From assembly GCA_030271565.1 (NCBI GenBank), contig JARXKR010000026.1, forward strand, positions 4,507 through 18,051: 13,545 nt of DNA. Direction: 5' to 3'. The stretch comes from Pseudomonadota bacterium. GTDB taxonomy: Bacteria > Pseudomonadota > Alphaproteobacteria > Sphingomonadales > Sphingomonadaceae. Made by a program: the position numbers and the translations under genes. This document shows, in pieces, positions 12,806 to 13,545 of the stretch; position 1 is the first letter of the stretch, and each line of letters starts with the position of its first letter. The notes beneath the pieces are model-generated. The model was not told the DNA's origin, ran no database searches, and was given only the letters and a program-made list of their open reading frames with translations.

Positions 12806-13545
12806 TCAGCCTAACCCGCCGATCTTGGCGAGCGCGGCCATGACCGCGCCCGACTGTTCGCCGCCCGACTGCGGCACGGTCTCGCCGGTACGGTCGATGA
12901 TCGCGTCCCAGTTGGCGGCGATGCCCTCGGGCGTGCGCTCGTCCTCGGGCAGGGCGATGCCCGGGGTGAGGGTGACATAAGCAGCGTGGTAAGCGCCCGC
13001 GCCTGCGCCGCAGATCATGTTGGTCGGTGCGTCCTCGCTGACGAGGAAAAGTGCCATCGGGGCGACGTTTTCGGGCTTCAAGGCGTTGAACAGCGCCTCG
13101 GGCATGCCGAGGTCCTCGGTCATGCGGGTCCCCGCCACCGGGGCCAAGGTATTGACCCGGATATTGTACTTCGCGCCCTCGAGGTGGAGCGTCTTGGTGA
13201 AGCCCGCGAGGCCGAGCTTGGCCGCGCCGTAATTGGCCTGACCGAAGTTGCCATAGAGCCCGGTCGAGCTCGCGGTCATCAGGATCCGGCCATAGCTCTG
13301 CTCGCGCATCAGGTCCCACACCGCCTTGGTGCAGTTGGCGCTGCCGTTGAGGTGGACGTCGACGACCAGTTTCCAGTCATCCATGGTCATCTTGGCGAAA
13401 CTCTTGTCGCGCAGGATTCCGGCGTTGTTAATCAGGATGTGGACGCCGCCCCAGGCCTCCTTGGTCTTGGCGACCAGTTCTTCCATTTGCGCAAATTCGG
13501 TGACCGAGCCGCCGTTCGACATCGCCTCGCCGCCGGCCGCCTTGA
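12806..13545 (-). CDS. Short-chain dehydrogenase, MFE-2-like (N-terminus off window)
   Basis: About 246 codons are visible; the frame stays open to the window edge (AAGGEAMSNGGS), so the Rossmann TGxxxGxG start is missing. Seen: LINNAGILRD, the catalytic Ser in TASSTGLYGNFGQ, and Tyr/Lys in ANYGAAKLGLAGFTKTL, followed by IRVNTLAPVAGTRMTEDL and ALKPENVAPMALFLVSE. The NNAGILRD...GNFGQANY...NTLAP..G.RMT sequence closely follows the dehydrogenase domain of peroxisomal multifunctional enzyme type 2 (HSD17B4), which oxidises (R)-3-hydroxyacyl-CoA with NAD. A C-terminal part, PEGIAANWDAIIDRTG, is also like MFE-2. The likely role is beta-oxidation of acyl-CoA or steroid side chains; the exact substrate is unknown. 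ATG 13522 is internal, not the start. Confidence 0.9.
   Translation of the reverse strand, partial: KAAGGEAMSNGGSVTEFAQMEELVAKTKEAWGGVHILINNAGILRDKSFAKMTMDDWKLVVDVHLNGSANCTKAVWDLMREQSYGRILMTASSTGLYGNFGQANYGAAKLGLAGFTKTLHLEGAKYNIRVNTLAPVAGTRMTEDLGMPEALFNALKPENVAPMALFLVSEDAPTNMICGAGAGAYHAAYVTLTPGIALPEDERTPEGIAANWDAIIDRTGETVPQSGGEQSGAVMAALAKIGGLG

Noticed and set aside
1..13545. CRISPR array, defence island, prophage or tRNA gene
   Set aside because: No regularly spaced direct repeats, no cas, integrase, phage or toxin genes, and no tRNA T-arm signature on either strand.

Overview
The window is high-GC DNA, roughly two thirds G+C by eye. It carries ordinary housekeeping genes of an alphaproteobacterium, most likely Sphingomonadales and perhaps an Erythrobacter/Porphyrobacter/Novosphingobium relative. 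The reasons are DUF2794 and an HdaA-type DnaA inactivator, the lptD/pepA/holC/ndk neighbourhood, frequent GTG/TTG starts, and the long palindromic intergenic repeats. The lineage is inferred from gene content and protein style; no search was run.

Layout. (1) 1-4545: lptD on the minus strand (its 3' end lies off the window) is divergent from a plus-strand run pepA (M17 leucyl aminopeptidase), a 51-aa DUF2256 zinc-finger-like gene, holC (DNA polymerase III chi) and ndk. The run is closed by an 18-bp perfect hairpin terminator. (2) 4643-7111: a small unknown gene meets purN tail to tail at a shared TGATCA. purN is a fusion of glycinamide ribonucleotide formyltransferase to a YjbR/MmcQ-like domain. 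It lies downstream of purM on the minus strand, and the two are separated by a 146-bp multi-branched palindrome that carries the purN ribosome-binding site. (3) 7112-7450: a 267-bp MITE-like element with 22-bp terminal inverted repeats and TTA direct repeats sits 9 bp before the purM start codon. (4) 7451-10426: an exported DUF2066-like protein, hdaA, a serine O-acetyltransferase (cysE/epsC) and DUF2794, all on the plus strand and tightly packed. (5) 10540-12144: a secreted protein with six His-x3-His hendecad repeats is convergent with a DUF2157 multi-spanning membrane protein, with a bidirectional terminator between them. (6) 12145-12805: about 660 bp without a convincing gene, holding two operator-like dyads, a near-consensus promoter that reads into no gene, and a 21-bp palindrome. 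(7) 12806-13545: the C-terminal part of a short-chain dehydrogenase related to the dehydrogenase domain of peroxisomal multifunctional enzyme type 2.

The genes serve separate jobs: outer-membrane LPS assembly, peptide turnover, replisome assembly, nucleotide supply (ndk, purM, purN), replication-initiation control (hdaA) and cysteine synthesis. No defence, phage or CRISPR system is visible. The most unusual signals are the two structured repeats around purM, the small ORF with an ideal Shine-Dalgarno inside the MITE, the PurN-YjbR fusion, the charge-split His-hendecad protein, and the orphan promoter/operator at 12236-12264.
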